45,067 nt of DNA, from assembly GCA_028287395.1 (NCBI GenBank), contig JAQBPR010000186.1, positions 1 to 45,067 of the forward strand, given 5' to 3'. This document shows, piece after piece, positions 8,293-17,119 of this stretch (positions are counted from its first letter, which is position 1; each line of letters opens with the position of its first letter). The notes under the pieces were generated by a model. It saw nothing but the letters and a program-made list of their open reading frames with translations, was not told where the DNA came from and did no database searches. Both the position numbers and the translations under genes were made by a program. This DNA comes from Bacilli bacterium (GTDB lineage: Bacteria > Bacillota > Bacilli > Paenibacillales > NBRC-103111).

Positions 8293-8298
8293 AAATAA

Positions 8299-8330
8299 AA
8301 ACCTATGCGGATTTTAACCCGCATAGGTTT
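8299..8330. terminator. Bidirectional intrinsic terminator
   Basis: Perfect 12-bp arms AAACCTATGCGG (8299-8310) and CCGCATAGGTTT (8319-8330) are flanked by an A-run on the left and a T-run on the right, so the hairpin can end both greA and the convergent gltB-like gene. Confidence 0.93.
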
Positions 8331-8344
8331 TTTGAAGTTTTGAA

Positions 8345-11300
8345 TTATTCCGTCGCGACAGATTGATCGGCTTGCAAACCGACAGGAGCGATTCGGACAA
8401 AGCTTGCAGTAAGGTTGTTCAGAAGATAGGCTACTTTTGCCGCAGCATCTTGTTGACCCGATTGAGTTAGCTCAGCTTGATAAGCGCCAAGCAGCTCGGT
8501 GAGATCTTTAATGCTTTGTGCTCCAATCGATTCGATTTTGACTTTTGCACCTTTGGCGATTCGACGTTCGATGGCTGGAATATCCAAGCCTAGCTCAGGA
8601 ACAAGACGCTGATAAACCACACCGCCTGTCATCCCTGCGCAAATCCAGGGACCCGGGTCACCCAGAACAACGGCGCGCCCATTGGTCATATATTCAAAAG
8701 CAAAGCCTTTTAGGTTAGCGCGACTTGCAATACCGCCAAGTTCATCTTGGAGCGGTGAAGTAATTTCACCGCCAAAGACAACATCCGCACCGGAGAAACG
8801 GATACATGCGCGGGAATCTGCATTTCCTTGGATTAAGAACAAGCCTTGCTGCGCTCCATATCCGAACGACTTGCCGACAGAGCCGTTAATGTACTCATTA
8901 TTAAGACTTGGTGCTTTTAAGATCGCGACTTTACCGCCTGCAGCCATTTTACCGACACCGTCTTCAGCGCCTCCGTTTACAGTGATTTCTACGCCTCGAG
9001 CATTGAAAGCGCCTAAGCCATTGCCTGGAACAGAACCATTTGTTAATGCAAGGGACACTTTAGGCAAGCTGTCATAGCTGCCGTCCAGACGGTCGCTGAC
9101 ACGATGGCTGGAGAAGCGGCTTCCCAGAATACGGGCATCTGAGGAAAGTCCTGACCATTTGCGATCTACGGATGCCTGGAATGACACTTCAGTCGGATAA
9201 AATGCTTGTCCTTCTGCTCCTGCAGCTAATTGAATATCTACAGTAGGGCCTTTGGAAACAGCAAGGGAGTCTGCTGCGGATATAAACTGTACAGGTGCCG
9301 GACGTAAAATATCAGCTAAATCGATTTGCTCCAGACAGCGGGCTTGTTCCAATAAATCGGAGCGGCCGACTAATTCTTGAGCGTTTTTAAATCCAAGCTC
9401 AGCAACGATGCTGCGAATTTCTCCGCCCATATCACCGAATAAACGAACTAAGCTGTCTACGGCAAGATCATAAACACGTGGGACAAAACGGCGTAAGCCT
9501 TTTTCTTCGGCTTCTTCCAGCGAATCAATTTGCGTAGCGATTCCGACATGGCATGTATCCAAGTGACAGCCGCGGCAAGTCGTACAACCGATGGCTTGCA
9601 TCGCGATACTGCCAAAGCCGCAGCGGTTCGCGCCGAGCATCATCATTTTGACAACATCCGCGCCAGATTTTAAGCCGCCATCGGACCATAGCTCAACTTT
9701 GTGGCGAAGACCAGCTTCGATAAGTGCTATATGTGCCAGCTTCGTGCCGATTTCCGTAGGCAAGCCTACGTGTGTCAAGGAGTGGATCCGCGCTGCACCC
9801 GTACCGCCATCAAAGCCGGACAACGTGATTACATCCGCGCCTGCTTTAGCGACACCGACCACAATCGTACCAATCCCCGGTACGACAGGGACTTTGACGA
9901 TCACTTTGGCTTTACGACCGCTCGCTTCACGAAGCTCGCTAATAATTTGCGACAAATCTTCAATCGAATATATATCATGATTGTTCGATGGTGAAATCAG
10001 GTCAGAACCAATCGTTGCATTCCGCGCCGCAGCAATTTTTGCAGTTACTTTCGAACCGGGAAGATGACCGCCTTCTCCGGGTTTTGCGCCTTGACCGATT
10101 TTGATCTCAAGGAACGCAACAGCGTTAGCCAATTCTACATTAATCCCAAAACGACCGGATGCGACCTGCGCGCCGCGCGTTTTTTTATAACGACCGAGCA
10201 TGTCTTTGATCTCGCCGCCCTCGCCGTTCATTGTGACCATGTTCAGACGCTCGCCGGCTTCCGCATAAGCGCGGAAAGCTGTTTCATTCTGCGAACCGAA
10301 CGACATCGAGGAGATCAGCATAGGCAGGCTATGATCGCCGACAGAGATATCTACTTGCTCCGGAGCAAGCGGACTGCGGCCTTGTAACGCTTTGGTGTAA
10401 TTAAAATCAGCGATATGACGAATCGAGATCGGATTTCTAATTTCCTCTTCACGCAGTTTATCCGTGTAATCGCTGTAAGGCGATGTGCCTGCTGCAGCTT
10501 CGTTTAAAGACTTCCACATCCGTTGGAAGAAGTGGAAATTACGGGCCGCTTTGGCTTTGGGATCGCTGAAATCCATGTAACGTTTTTCCGCATCTGCTTC
10601 TAATTTAGCAAAGCTGGTGCCTGCTTTTTCGCTGCCAAGATAGTTAACGATATCCAATACCTCCGCAACCTCCGGATGTAAACCGATCGAGGAGAAGAAG
10701 CGGGTATATCCGCGCAATTCGTGCGTACCGATGGTTGAGATGACTTTTTCCAAGCCCTTGGACAAAGCAGCGTGGACTTTTTTAGCCGCGGAAGAGCCGT
10801 TCTTACTTGATGCCGTTCCAAACAATAAATAAGGTGAAATAATATCTGCACCTAAGCCGCAAGCAACGGCAATATCATGTAAATTGCGAATCGCTCCCGA
10901 ACGCAGCACGATGGAAGCATGACGGCGAAGGTTATCGCCGAGTCCCAGCTTTTCTTCACGCAATGCGATATCAATTTTGGAGACGGCAAGATGCGGTTCG
11001 AGCCATAGTAAATCATTGTGATGCGCTTGTGCGTCATCAAGCACCAACAGCAGCGCGCCGTCACGAACTGCGGCAACTGCCTGCTTTGCTAAAGAATTTA
11101 AGGCTTCGCGAATCGAGCTCCCTTTAGCAAAGGTGGTTGAAAGTATGACAACTGCATTCGCATGATGAGCCTGAAAAACGTCCAATAATTGCTCCAGAGA
11201 AGGCTGCTGCAGATCGGTTTCACTGCCAATTCCATTGATGCCTTCAAGAACAAGCGGAGCTAACAGTTCCATTCGTAAACGCTCATCCAATGGGGCGAAT

Positions 11301-12889
11301 AGAGCAGGTCTTGCGCCGACAATAACGCGTGTGGAGAAATGCTCCATTTCACGATCTCGGTCAATGGCCGGATTGGTGACAACCGCAACGCTTTCTTTAA
11401 TAAAATCAGGGATATTCTGACGCTCCCAGTGTATGGCTGCATGCGGGCCGTCATGACCGAGTGAACGAATCGGTTCAGCACCGGTTTCAGACATGGTTTC
11501 AATCATTTGAATGCCTTCGCGATCCCAGCCAAATGCGCTGTAAAGCGAATCTGTAATCAGAGCTGGCTCTTCAACAGCCTTATCTATGCCAGTGGGAGTA
11601 TACGTAAGATGCTTGCGTAATCCTTCTAAAGTTATTTTGCGGCTGGCGCGCTCTAAAACTAAATTTTGCAATTCAGTATAAGGCACTACCACAACGGGCT
11701 GACCTGCGTTTAGCTGAACGCCAATTTTTTCTCCAGGTGCAATCGCTTTAGGCTCGCTAACCATTTCACCGACATTAATAATGCCTTGCTCGGAGGAGAA
11801 GAAGAAGGAATCCTTACTTTCGACCATCCAAAGCGGGCGTAAACCCAGTGCATCCACACTAAATACACATTCGTTGCCATAACGCGAAACAATACCCGCT
11901 GGCCCTTGAGCAAAGTGTCCCCATATTTGGCGGAAATACACATAAAGATCCTGCAATTCCGGACGATATAATTTCATTTCATTAATAATCGGTGGAAAAA
12001 CAACCTCCATCGCTTCAAAAAGACTTAAATCAAAACGATGAATAAACGTTTCAATCGTCCGATTCATATCCTGTGAATCGCTTCCTCCATCAACCAGGGG
12101 CACACCAATCATCTCTGCTTCATAGCGCAGCTTCTTGATCGTATTGATCTCCCCGTTATGACCAAGCAGGGAAAACGGTTGGACGCGGAAAAAGCTGGAT
12201 AGGGTATTGGTGGAGAAACGATTGTGGCCTATCGTGACTTGGGCAGCGAATAACGGATCACGCGTATCGTTAAAATATTGCGGCAAAATACTTGCAGCGC
12301 CCATCACTTTATAAGCAGCTGTGGTGTTGCTTAATGTAGCTACATGAACCGTAAAACGTGCTTCAATAGCGATATGAAGCTCATAGAGATGGTCGGCAAC
12401 TTGCACGTCTTGCTTTTCGCACAGCGCAGCCACTTGCCAGAAAGTAGGCTCGTCATTCAAGCCATTGGCTCCAAGCACGCGATTATCCACTTCATCTTCT
12501 TGTTCAAGAATGATGGAAATTTGATGCTCCTTAAACATATCGCGAATAAGCGCCTGCATTTCTGCAGCAGATTGTTCCAGCTTACGCGGCACAAAAATAT
12601 GAGCGATAGTAAAGCGTTTATCATAAGCAAGTTTACCGTTTTGCCCTGCGTCATGTAATCGTCTTTCCCAAAGCGCGCGTGGAATGTCAGTAAGAATACC
12701 GCAGCCGTCGCCTTCCCCGTTAATAAAACCCGAACGATGTTCTAGCTTCACTAAAGCATTGATCGTTTTTGCGATATTATCGCGGGAAGGATGCCCGTTC
12801 TTCTCAATAATGCAAATAATTCCGCAGCTATCATGCTCGGTTTCTAATAGATTCGTGAAACGGCCTTCGTTTTTCATAACTCTGTTCAT
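8345..12889 (-). CDS. Orphan glutamate synthase large-subunit paralogue
   Basis: This 1514-residue protein has the full GltB architecture. An N-terminal class II glutaminase domain carries its catalytic cysteine at HDSCGI after a short propeptide. A central domain follows, then an FMN-binding synthase domain ([26 protein letters not shown]), the [3Fe-4S] cysteines in the Cx5Cx4C pattern around GCHLDTC, and a C-terminal GXGXG beta-helix. It is clearly diverged from the gltBD-linked enzyme at 36801 (for example HRSGFINGEGDGCG against [16 protein letters not shown]). No small subunit lies beside it. It may use the distant GltD or ferredoxin, or act on another amide; this is unresolved. The start is taken as the ATG at 12889; a later ATG at 12877 is possible. 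Confidence 0.85.
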   Translation of the reverse strand: MNRVMKNEGRFTNLLETEHDSCGIICIIEKNGHPSRDNIAKTINALVKLEHRSGFINGEGDGCGILTDIPRALWERRLHDAGQNGKLAYDKRFTIAHIFVPRKLEQSAAEMQALIRDMFKEHQISIILEQEDEVDNRVLGANGLNDEPTFWQVAALCEKQDVQVADHLYELHIAIEARFTVHVATLSNTTAAYKVMGAASILPQYFNDTRDPLFAAQVTIGHNRFSTNTLSSFFRVQPFSLLGHNGEINTIKKLRYEAEMIGVPLVDGGSDSQDMNRTIETFIHRFDLSLFEAMEVVFPPIINEMKLYRPELQDLYVYFRQIWGHFAQGPAGIVSRYGNECVFSVDALGLRPLWMVESKDSFFFSSEQGIINVGEMVSEPKAIAPGEKIGVQLNAGQPVVVVPYTELQNLVLERASRKITLEGLRKHLTYTPTGIDKAVEEPALITDSLYSAFGWDREGIQMIETMSETGAEPIRSLGHDGPHAAIHWERQNIPDFIKESVAVVTNPAIDRDREMEHFSTRVIVGARPALFAPLDERLRMELLAPLVLEGINGIGSETDLQQPSLEQLLDVFQAHHANAVVILSTTFAKGSSIREALNSLAKQAVAAVRDGALLLVLDDAQAHHNDLLWLEPHLAVSKIDIALREEKLGLGDNLRRHASIVLRSGAIRNLHDIAVACGLGADIISPYLLFGTASSKNGSSAAKKVHAALSKGLEKVISTIGTHELRGYTRFFSSIGLHPEVAEVLDIVNYLGSEKAGTSFAKLEADAEKRYMDFSDPKAKAARNFHFFQRMWKSLNEAAAGTSPYSDYTDKLREEEIRNPISIRHIADFNYTKALQGRSPLAPEQVDISVGDHSLPMLISSMSFGSQNETAFRAYAEAGERLNMVTMNGEGGEIKDMLGRYKKTRGAQVASGRFGINVELANAVAFLEIKIGQGAKPGEGGHLPGSKVTAKIAAARNATIGSDLISPSNNHDIYSIEDLSQIISELREASGRKAKVIVKVPVVPGIGTIVVGVAKAGADVITLSGFDGGTGAARIHSLTHVGLPTEIGTKLAHIALIEAGLRHKVELWSDGGLKSGADVVKMMMLGANRCGFGSIAMQAIGCTTCRGCHLDTCHVGIATQIDSLEEAEEKGLRRFVPRVYDLAVDSLVRLFGDMGGEIRSIVAELGFKNAQELVGRSDLLEQARCLEQIDLADILRPAPVQFISAADSLAVSKGPTVDIQLAAGAEGQAFYPTEVSFQASVDRKWSGLSSDARILGSRFSSHRVSDRLDGSYDSLPKVSLALTNGSVPGNGLGAFNARGVEITVNGGAEDGVGKMAAGGKVAILKAPSLNNEYINGSVGKSFGYGAQQGLFLIQGNADSRACIRFSGADVVFGGEITSPLQDELGGIASRANLKGFAFEYMTNGRAVVLGDPGPWICAGMTGGVVYQRLVPELGLDIPAIERRIAKGAKVKIESIGAQSIKDLTELLGAYQAELTQSGQQDAAAKVAYLLNNLTASFVRIAPVGLQADQSVATE

Positions 12890-12894
12890 GTTGC

Positions 12895-12921
12895 AGGTCA
12901 GCTGACTGACCTCCACCTCCT
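12895..12921 (-). promoter_or_regulatory. Hairpin between Shine-Dalgarno and start of the gltB-like gene
   Basis: The strong AGGAGG (12921-12916) lies 26 bases before the ATG at 12889, too far for efficient initiation. Between them is a perfect 7-bp hairpin with arms AGGTCAG and CTGACCT and a 4-base loop (12895-12912). If it folds, three plus five unpaired bases remain and the effective spacing becomes about 8. A regulatory switch or a protein site is the alternative reading. Confidence 0.6.
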
Positions 12922-13004
12922 GTAGGTAAATATATAGATGAAGTATTGAATAAAAATACATTATAAATGTATAACGATACACTTCGCAGATCATTTTTCA
13001 CTGA

Positions 13005-13246
13005 AAAAAAAGGCTGCTGAAAGGTGTTGTCTTACCCGATAAGCGGGGGCGAAGGGGACCCGGAAATACATCTAATCTAATCGTTAATTTAGGAAAATCC
13101 TTGATAGATAGAGCTAAAAACATTGCCAAGCCGAATATGGCAAAGTAATATTAGAATAACATGAATTTGATACCGCGACAATAGCTGATAAGCTTAGACA
13201 AGCTCAAAAAAATGATGTAAGCGTTACCTTTATTGCATATGAGTGA
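13005..13246 (+). pseudogene. Decayed gene fragment of unknown family
   Basis: One frame is open from 13005 to a stop at 13146-13148, and the next frame continues it to a natural-looking stop at 13244-13246. Restoring one G at the AAG/GTA junction (13145) and reading the in-frame TAA at 13157 as CAA gives a coherent hydrophilic C-terminus: segments SNLIVNLGKSLIDRAKN, IAKPNMAK, then EFDTATIADKLRQAQ and NDVSVTFIAYE. A base loss plus a C-to-T nonsense change is a typical decay pattern. No start codon with a binding site was found, so the 5' part is lost or unrecognisable. I do not recognise the family. The fragment lies in the otherwise empty 430-base gap between the gltB-like gene and the hemL terminator. 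Confidence 0.42.
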
Positions 13247-13281
13247 ATAATGGTGAATATTGGATGGTTAAATAAATAAAA

Positions 13282-13307
13282 GCCAATGTCTCTAGGGAGA
13301 CATTGGC
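13282..13307 (-). terminator. Intrinsic terminator of the hemL-like gene
   Basis: Perfect 11-bp arms GCCAATGTCTC and GAGACATTGGC with a 4-base loop are followed on the minus strand by TTTTATTTATT. The hairpin lies 10 bases past the stop codon. Confidence 0.92.
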
Positions 13308-13316
13308 AAAAACAAA

Positions 13317-14672
13317 TTATAATGTTCGTGTTTTACTCATTTGTGTAAATGCCTGTTCGACTGCCGCGATTGTTTCATAGATATCATCTTCTGTGTGTGC
13401 GCTTGTCAGGAACCAAGCTTCATATTTGGATGGAGCGAGACAAATCCCTTGATCCAGCATCAAGCGGAAAAATTGCGCGAATTGTGTTCCATCTGTATTT
13501 TGTGCTTCTTCATAATTAGTAATAGAATGATTGCAAAAGTGGGTAGAGAAAGCACTGCCGATACGATTGATCGTTAAGTCTATCTTGTGTTTTTCTGCAG
13601 CAGCGCGGATGCCTATCGTTAAAAGTACCGCCAAATGCTCCAGTTGTTCATAGACTCCTGGCTGTTGTAAAGCTTGCAAGCAGGCAATGCCAGCAGAGAT
13701 GGAGGCGGGATTCCCTGCCATCGTGCCCGCTTGATATGCGGGGCCAAGAGGAGAGACCTGCTCCATAATGTCTCTGCGGCCGCCATAAGCGCCAATAGGC
13801 AGACCGCCGCCGATAATTTTGCCTAAAGCTGTTAAATCCGGCGCGACTGCTTTCCTGGCGATGGCTAAGTCACCCTCGTTTTGCAGCAGAGGCAAGCCCG
13901 CATACGTCTGTGCCGAACCATAGTGGAAGCGGAACGCAGTGATCACTTCGTCATAGATCACCAACGCTCCATGCTGCCGTGTCATCCGGCACAGCCCTTC
14001 AAGAAAGCCCGGCTCCGGCATGACCATGCCGAAGTTGCCGACAATCGGCTCGACCATCACCGCCGCCGTCTGCGAACCCCACTGCGCAAGCGCCGCCTCA
14101 AGCGCCGTCAAATCATTGAACGGCACGGTGATAACCTCTTGCGCGATGGAAGGCGGGACGCCGGCGCTGTCGGGAATGCCGAGCGTCGAAGGGCCGGAAC
14201 CGGCCGCGACCAGCACAAGATCCGAGTGGCCGTGATAGCATCCGGCAAACTTGATGATCTTGCTGCGCCCGGTATAAGCACGGGCGACGCGAATCGTCGT
14301 CATGACCGCTTCCGTCCCGGAATTGACAAAGCGCACTTGCTCAAGCGACGGAATTGCCTCTTTAAGCATCCGCGCAAAAATAATTTCCAGCTCCGTCGGC
14401 GTTCCGAATAAAGTACCGTTCTCCGCTGCACGGCAAATGGCTTCAGTTACCTGCGGATGCGCATGCCCGAGAATAATCGGGCCATAGGCTGCCAAATAAT
14501 CGATATAACGATTGTCGTCCTCATCCCAAAAATAAGCGCCCTTGCCGCGTTTCATAAATACTGGCGCACCTCCGCCAATCGCTTTGAACGATCGGGAAGG
14601 GCTGTTAACTCCGCCGACTATATGCTGCAACGCTTCTTGATACAATTCTTCTGAGCGCTTTCGTTGTTTCAT
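13317..14672 (-). CDS. hemL: Glutamate-1-semialdehyde 2,1-aminomutase, GsaB/HemL-like
   Basis: The enzyme interconverts glutamate-1-semialdehyde and 5-aminolevulinate in the C5 route to tetrapyrroles. The 451-residue class III PLP aminotransferase shows [10 protein letters not shown] near the N-terminus, [23 protein letters not shown] and the PLP lysine K285 in [10 protein letters not shown]. It is about 20 residues longer than typical HemL; the extra residues lie just before the lysine motif (around 258-277), where HemL normally runs directly into PDLT. It stands apart from any hem gene here, so it may be the second, GsaB-type paralogue found in many bacilli. The middle of the gene (about 13870-14420) is much GC-richer than its ends. 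It lies 60 bases downstream of the LCP gene on the same strand. Confidence 0.87.
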   Translation of the reverse strand: MKQRKRSEELYQEALQHIVGGVNSPSRSFKAIGGGAPVFMKRGKGAYFWDEDDNRYIDYLAAYGPIILGHAHPQVTEAICRAAENGTLFGTPTELEIIFARMLKEAIPSLEQVRFVNSGTEAVMTTIRVARAYTGRSKIIKFAGCYHGHSDLVLVAAGSGPSTLGIPDSAGVPPSIAQEVITVPFNDLTALEAALAQWGSQTAAVMVEPIVGNFGMVMPEPGFLEGLCRMTRQHGALVIYDEVITAFRFHYGSAQTYAGLPLLQNEGDLAIARKAVAPDLTALGKIIGGGLPIGAYGGRRDIMEQVSPLGPAYQAGTMAGNPASISAGIACLQALQQPGVYEQLEHLAVLLTIGIRAAAEKHKIDLTINRIGSAFSTHFCNHSITNYEEAQNTDGTQFAQFFRLMLDQGICLAPSKYEAWFLTSAHTEDDIYETIAAVEQAFTQMSKTRTL

Positions 14673-14732
14673 AAGCTAGAAATCTCTCCTTGGCAGCTAA
14701 TTCACATCTGCAATGAAATATGTGGTGCAGCT

Positions 14733-15977
14733 TTAAGGTGTAACAGCATCGGTTGGCATTACAGTTATAACCGGCAATATGGATTCTGCGGGAGTATTCG
14801 TTTCAAGCGGTTTTACCGATTCTACAGGTGCAGCAGACTCTGTCGGCTGTATAGATTCTACAGGTATTGTGGATTCAGCAGGTGCTTTGGTTATAGTCGG
14901 TGCTGCAGATTCCGCTTGCTTTATTGGCTTTGTTGTCGGTTTTACTGTTGCCTTCGGCTTTGTAGTTTCTGTCGGTTTTGCTGTTGCAGTAGCGGTTGGC
15001 GATGGATTAGATGATAATGAAACTATAATTAAATCATTGATGTATTTTTTTAGCTTCACGGGGTCTGAGGTGATGACATCGGCTCCATTAATCGATTGCT
15101 CCACCAATAAATTGTCAGGTGGGATCTGCTGGCCATTAAACCCGGATGCTTTCGACTCATAACCCAGGGAGCCTAACTTCACCATTTCTGAAACTGAAAT
15201 ATTGGTTTCAATAAATGGATCAATGGCATTTAAAATTTGCGGAAGCTTAAACAAAGAAGTGACCGATTGCATTTTCTCGGAGACTGCCGTCAAAAACTTG
15301 CGCTGCCGGTCAGCGCGTGCAAAGTCAGAGAGAGCATCATGACGAAAACGCACATATTCTAACGCGGTCTTGCCATCCATATGCTGATAACCTTTTTTCA
15401 GATGTATATCATAAATATGATCATCTTCGCCATCTGTATAATTCATGTCCTTTTCGACGTCAATATTCACGCCATCTACGGCGTCTATGACGCCAATAAA
15501 CCCTTTAAAGTCTGTATATACATAATATTGAATCGGAATTCCCATCATGTTGCTGACTGTTTTCATCGCTAAAGTAGGTCCGCCTAAAGCTAAGGCTGCA
15601 TTAATTCTATTCTGTCCGTAGCCGGGAATTTTTACATAGGTATCACGCAGAATGGAAAATAAAAAGGCCTTTTTTGTATTTGGTTCGATGGAGATAACCA
15701 TCATCGAATCAGAACGAGGCACCTCATCATTTTTCTTTAATCCGCGTGAGTCTCCACCAAGCAACAAAATGTTGACACGCTGCTTGCCTTCCCATTTGGG
15801 AGGGGCAATTTCCGTTGCTTGTAAATTATTCTTTTCGACATTATTAAATATCGACTCTTTACCTGATTTATTAAAATGATCTAATGCTGAATAGACGGAA
15901 TAAGTATAAAACCCTATGTAACCAATCAAAGCGATTCCAAGTGAAATGAAAATCCATTTTAATCTAATTTTCCGCAT
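14733..15977 (-). CDS. LytR-CpsA-Psr family wall-polymer ligase
   Basis: LCP proteins transfer teichoic acids or other undecaprenyl-linked glycopolymers to peptidoglycan outside the cell. The 414-residue protein starts at ATG 15977 (GTGAGG upstream) with a short cytoplasmic tail and one membrane helix at about residues 7-30. The LCP domain follows, with LLLGGDSRG, SDSMMV, RDTYVKIPGYG-RINAA and the EYVRFRHDALSDFARADRQRKF arginine block. The last ~85 residues are a low-complexity tail rich in Pro, Thr, Ala, Glu and Ser with repeated PTESAAPVES-like units, probably a wall-spanning linker. An intact sigma-A promoter lies upstream. Which polymer it handles cannot be told from here. Confidence 0.9.
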   Translation of the reverse strand: MRKIRLKWIFISLGIALIGYIGFYTYSVYSALDHFNKSGKESIFNNVEKNNLQATEIAPPKWEGKQRVNILLLGGDSRGLKKNDEVPRSDSMMVISIEPNTKKAFLFSILRDTYVKIPGYGQNRINAALALGGPTLAMKTVSNMMGIPIQYYVYTDFKGFIGVIDAVDGVNIDVEKDMNYTDGEDDHIYDIHLKKGYQHMDGKTALEYVRFRHDALSDFARADRQRKFLTAVSEKMQSVTSLFKLPQILNAIDPFIETNISVSEMVKLGSLGYESKASGFNGQQIPPDNLLVEQSINGADVITSDPVKLKKYINDLIIVSLSSNPSPTATATAKPTETTKPKATVKPTTKPIKQAESAAPTITKAPAESTIPVESIQPTESAAPVESVKPLETNTPAESILPVITVMPTDAVTP

Positions 15978-16047
15978 GATGACCTCACTTTCGCATATCT
16001 GTCCTTTTCCTTTGACGAAGGTTGATGTATCATTTGTATATTGTTTC

Positions 16048-16077
16048 ATTATAGTTTGTCCAACTTCTTACTTGCAA
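16048..16077 (-). promoter_or_regulatory. Sigma-A promoter of the LCP gene
   Basis: On the minus strand TTGCAA (16077-16072), an 18-base spacer and a perfect TATAAT (16053-16048) precede the LCP start by about 70 bases. It points away from the ABC exporter genes. Confidence 0.7.
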
Positions 16078-16099
16078 GTCGAATGGAGGATATGTATTC

Positions 16100-17119
16100 A
16101 TGCTAGCTATAGATGTAAAGCATTTGACGAAGCAATTCAAAGCGCAGCGTAACCGGGAAGGCGTCAAAGGTGCGCTGAAAGATCTGTTTAAGCGGGAGTA
16201 TAATTATATTACAGCGGTCGATGAGATCAGCTTTCAGATTCCAAAAGGCGAAATTTGCGGCTATATTGGCGAGAATGGAGCAGGCAAATCAACAACGATT
16301 AAAATGCTTACGGGTATTCTTGTCCCAACCTCTGGTGAAATTCACGTAAATGGTTTTGTTCCCTATAAAGAACGAGAAAAATTCGTTCGCGGCATCGGTG
16401 TCGTATTCGGGCAGCGCAGTCAGCTTTGGTGGGATATCGGTGTAATTGAGTCGTTTCAGTTATTGCGTAAAGTATATCGTGTCAGTGAAGCCGATTATAA
16501 GAAGCGTTTAGATGAACTGGTACAACGATTACAACTGGCTGAACTGCTTAATCGCCCAGTGAGAAAGCTTAGCTTAGGGCAGCGGATGCGCTGTGAGTTG
16601 GCGGCTTCACTTTTACACAATCCAGCCATCGTATTTTTAGACGAACCTACCATTGGACTCGATATTGTAGTGAAAACAGAAATTCGTGAATTTCTGAAAT
16701 CGATGAACCAACGCTATGAAACGACGATTCTTTTAACTACGCATGATTTGCAAGATATTGAAGCGCTTTGCTCCCGTGTCATCATGCTGGATGACGGTCA
16801 TATTATCTACGATGGCGGTTTGGAGGAGCTGAAAAATCGTTGGGGCAAGGGAAAGGAAATTATTTTTCAATTTACTTCGCCTTGTGTCTTAGCAGAATTG
16901 CAGCAGCTTACAGCGGGACAGCAGGTTAGCTGGACTAAAGAAAATGAATTGACCGCTAAGGTTTGGGTGCCGACAGAGCATGCGAATATTTCCGAGGTGC
17001 TTAGCCGAGTAGTTGGTGTCATGCCAATCATCGATATTAAAATTGTTGAAACAAATACAGATGATATCGTCCGTGAAATCTACAAATCGGGCTCAGCTAA
17101 AGGAAGTGTCCCACAATGA
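16100..17119 (+). CDS. ABC-2 exporter ATP-binding protein
   Basis: This 339-residue nucleotide-binding subunit shows Walker A GENGAGKST (about residues 60-68), the Q-loop region GVVFGQRSQLWWD, the signature LSLGQRMR, Walker B AIVFLDEPTIGLD and the switch histidine TTHD. The extended N-terminus before Walker A and the C-terminal regulatory extension are typical of the exporter group paired with DUF990-type (ABC2_membrane_6) permeases. GGAGG lies upstream of ATG 16100, and the 3' end overlaps the first permease by 4 bases. The substrate is unknown; relatives have been linked to drug or viologen export. The neighbouring LCP gene does not prove a wall role. Confidence 0.9.
   Translation: MLAIDVKHLTKQFKAQRNREGVKGALKDLFKREYNYITAVDEISFQIPKGEICGYIGENGAGKSTTIKMLTGILVPTSGEIHVNGFVPYKEREKFVRGIGVVFGQRSQLWWDIGVIESFQLLRKVYRVSEADYKKRLDELVQRLQLAELLNRPVRKLSLGQRMRCELAASLLHNPAIVFLDEPTIGLDIVVKTEIREFLKSMNQRYETTILLTTHDLQDIEALCSRVIMLDDGHIIYDGGLEELKNRWGKGKEIIFQFTSPCVLAELQQLTAGQQVSWTKENELTAKVWVPTEHANISEVLSRVVGVMPIIDIKIVETNTDDIVREIYKSGSAKGSVPQ

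Noticed and set aside
13010-13070. GC-rich segment GATAAGCGGGGGCGAAGGGG resembling part of a riboswitch core
   Set aside because: No closed multi-stem structure could be drawn, no gene lies correctly downstream on that strand, and the segment is open in the frame of the decayed gene.
13881-14411. Long open frame (176 codons) antisense to the hemL-like gene
   Set aside because: It is arginine- and histidine-rich, as expected for the complement of a GC-rich coding block, and the sense frame carries all HemL motifs.
14779-15162. Open frame antisense to the LCP tail
   Set aside because: The Gly/Val/Ser-rich sequence is the complement of the Pro/Thr/Glu repeat; it has no ribosome binding site and the LCP frame is intact.
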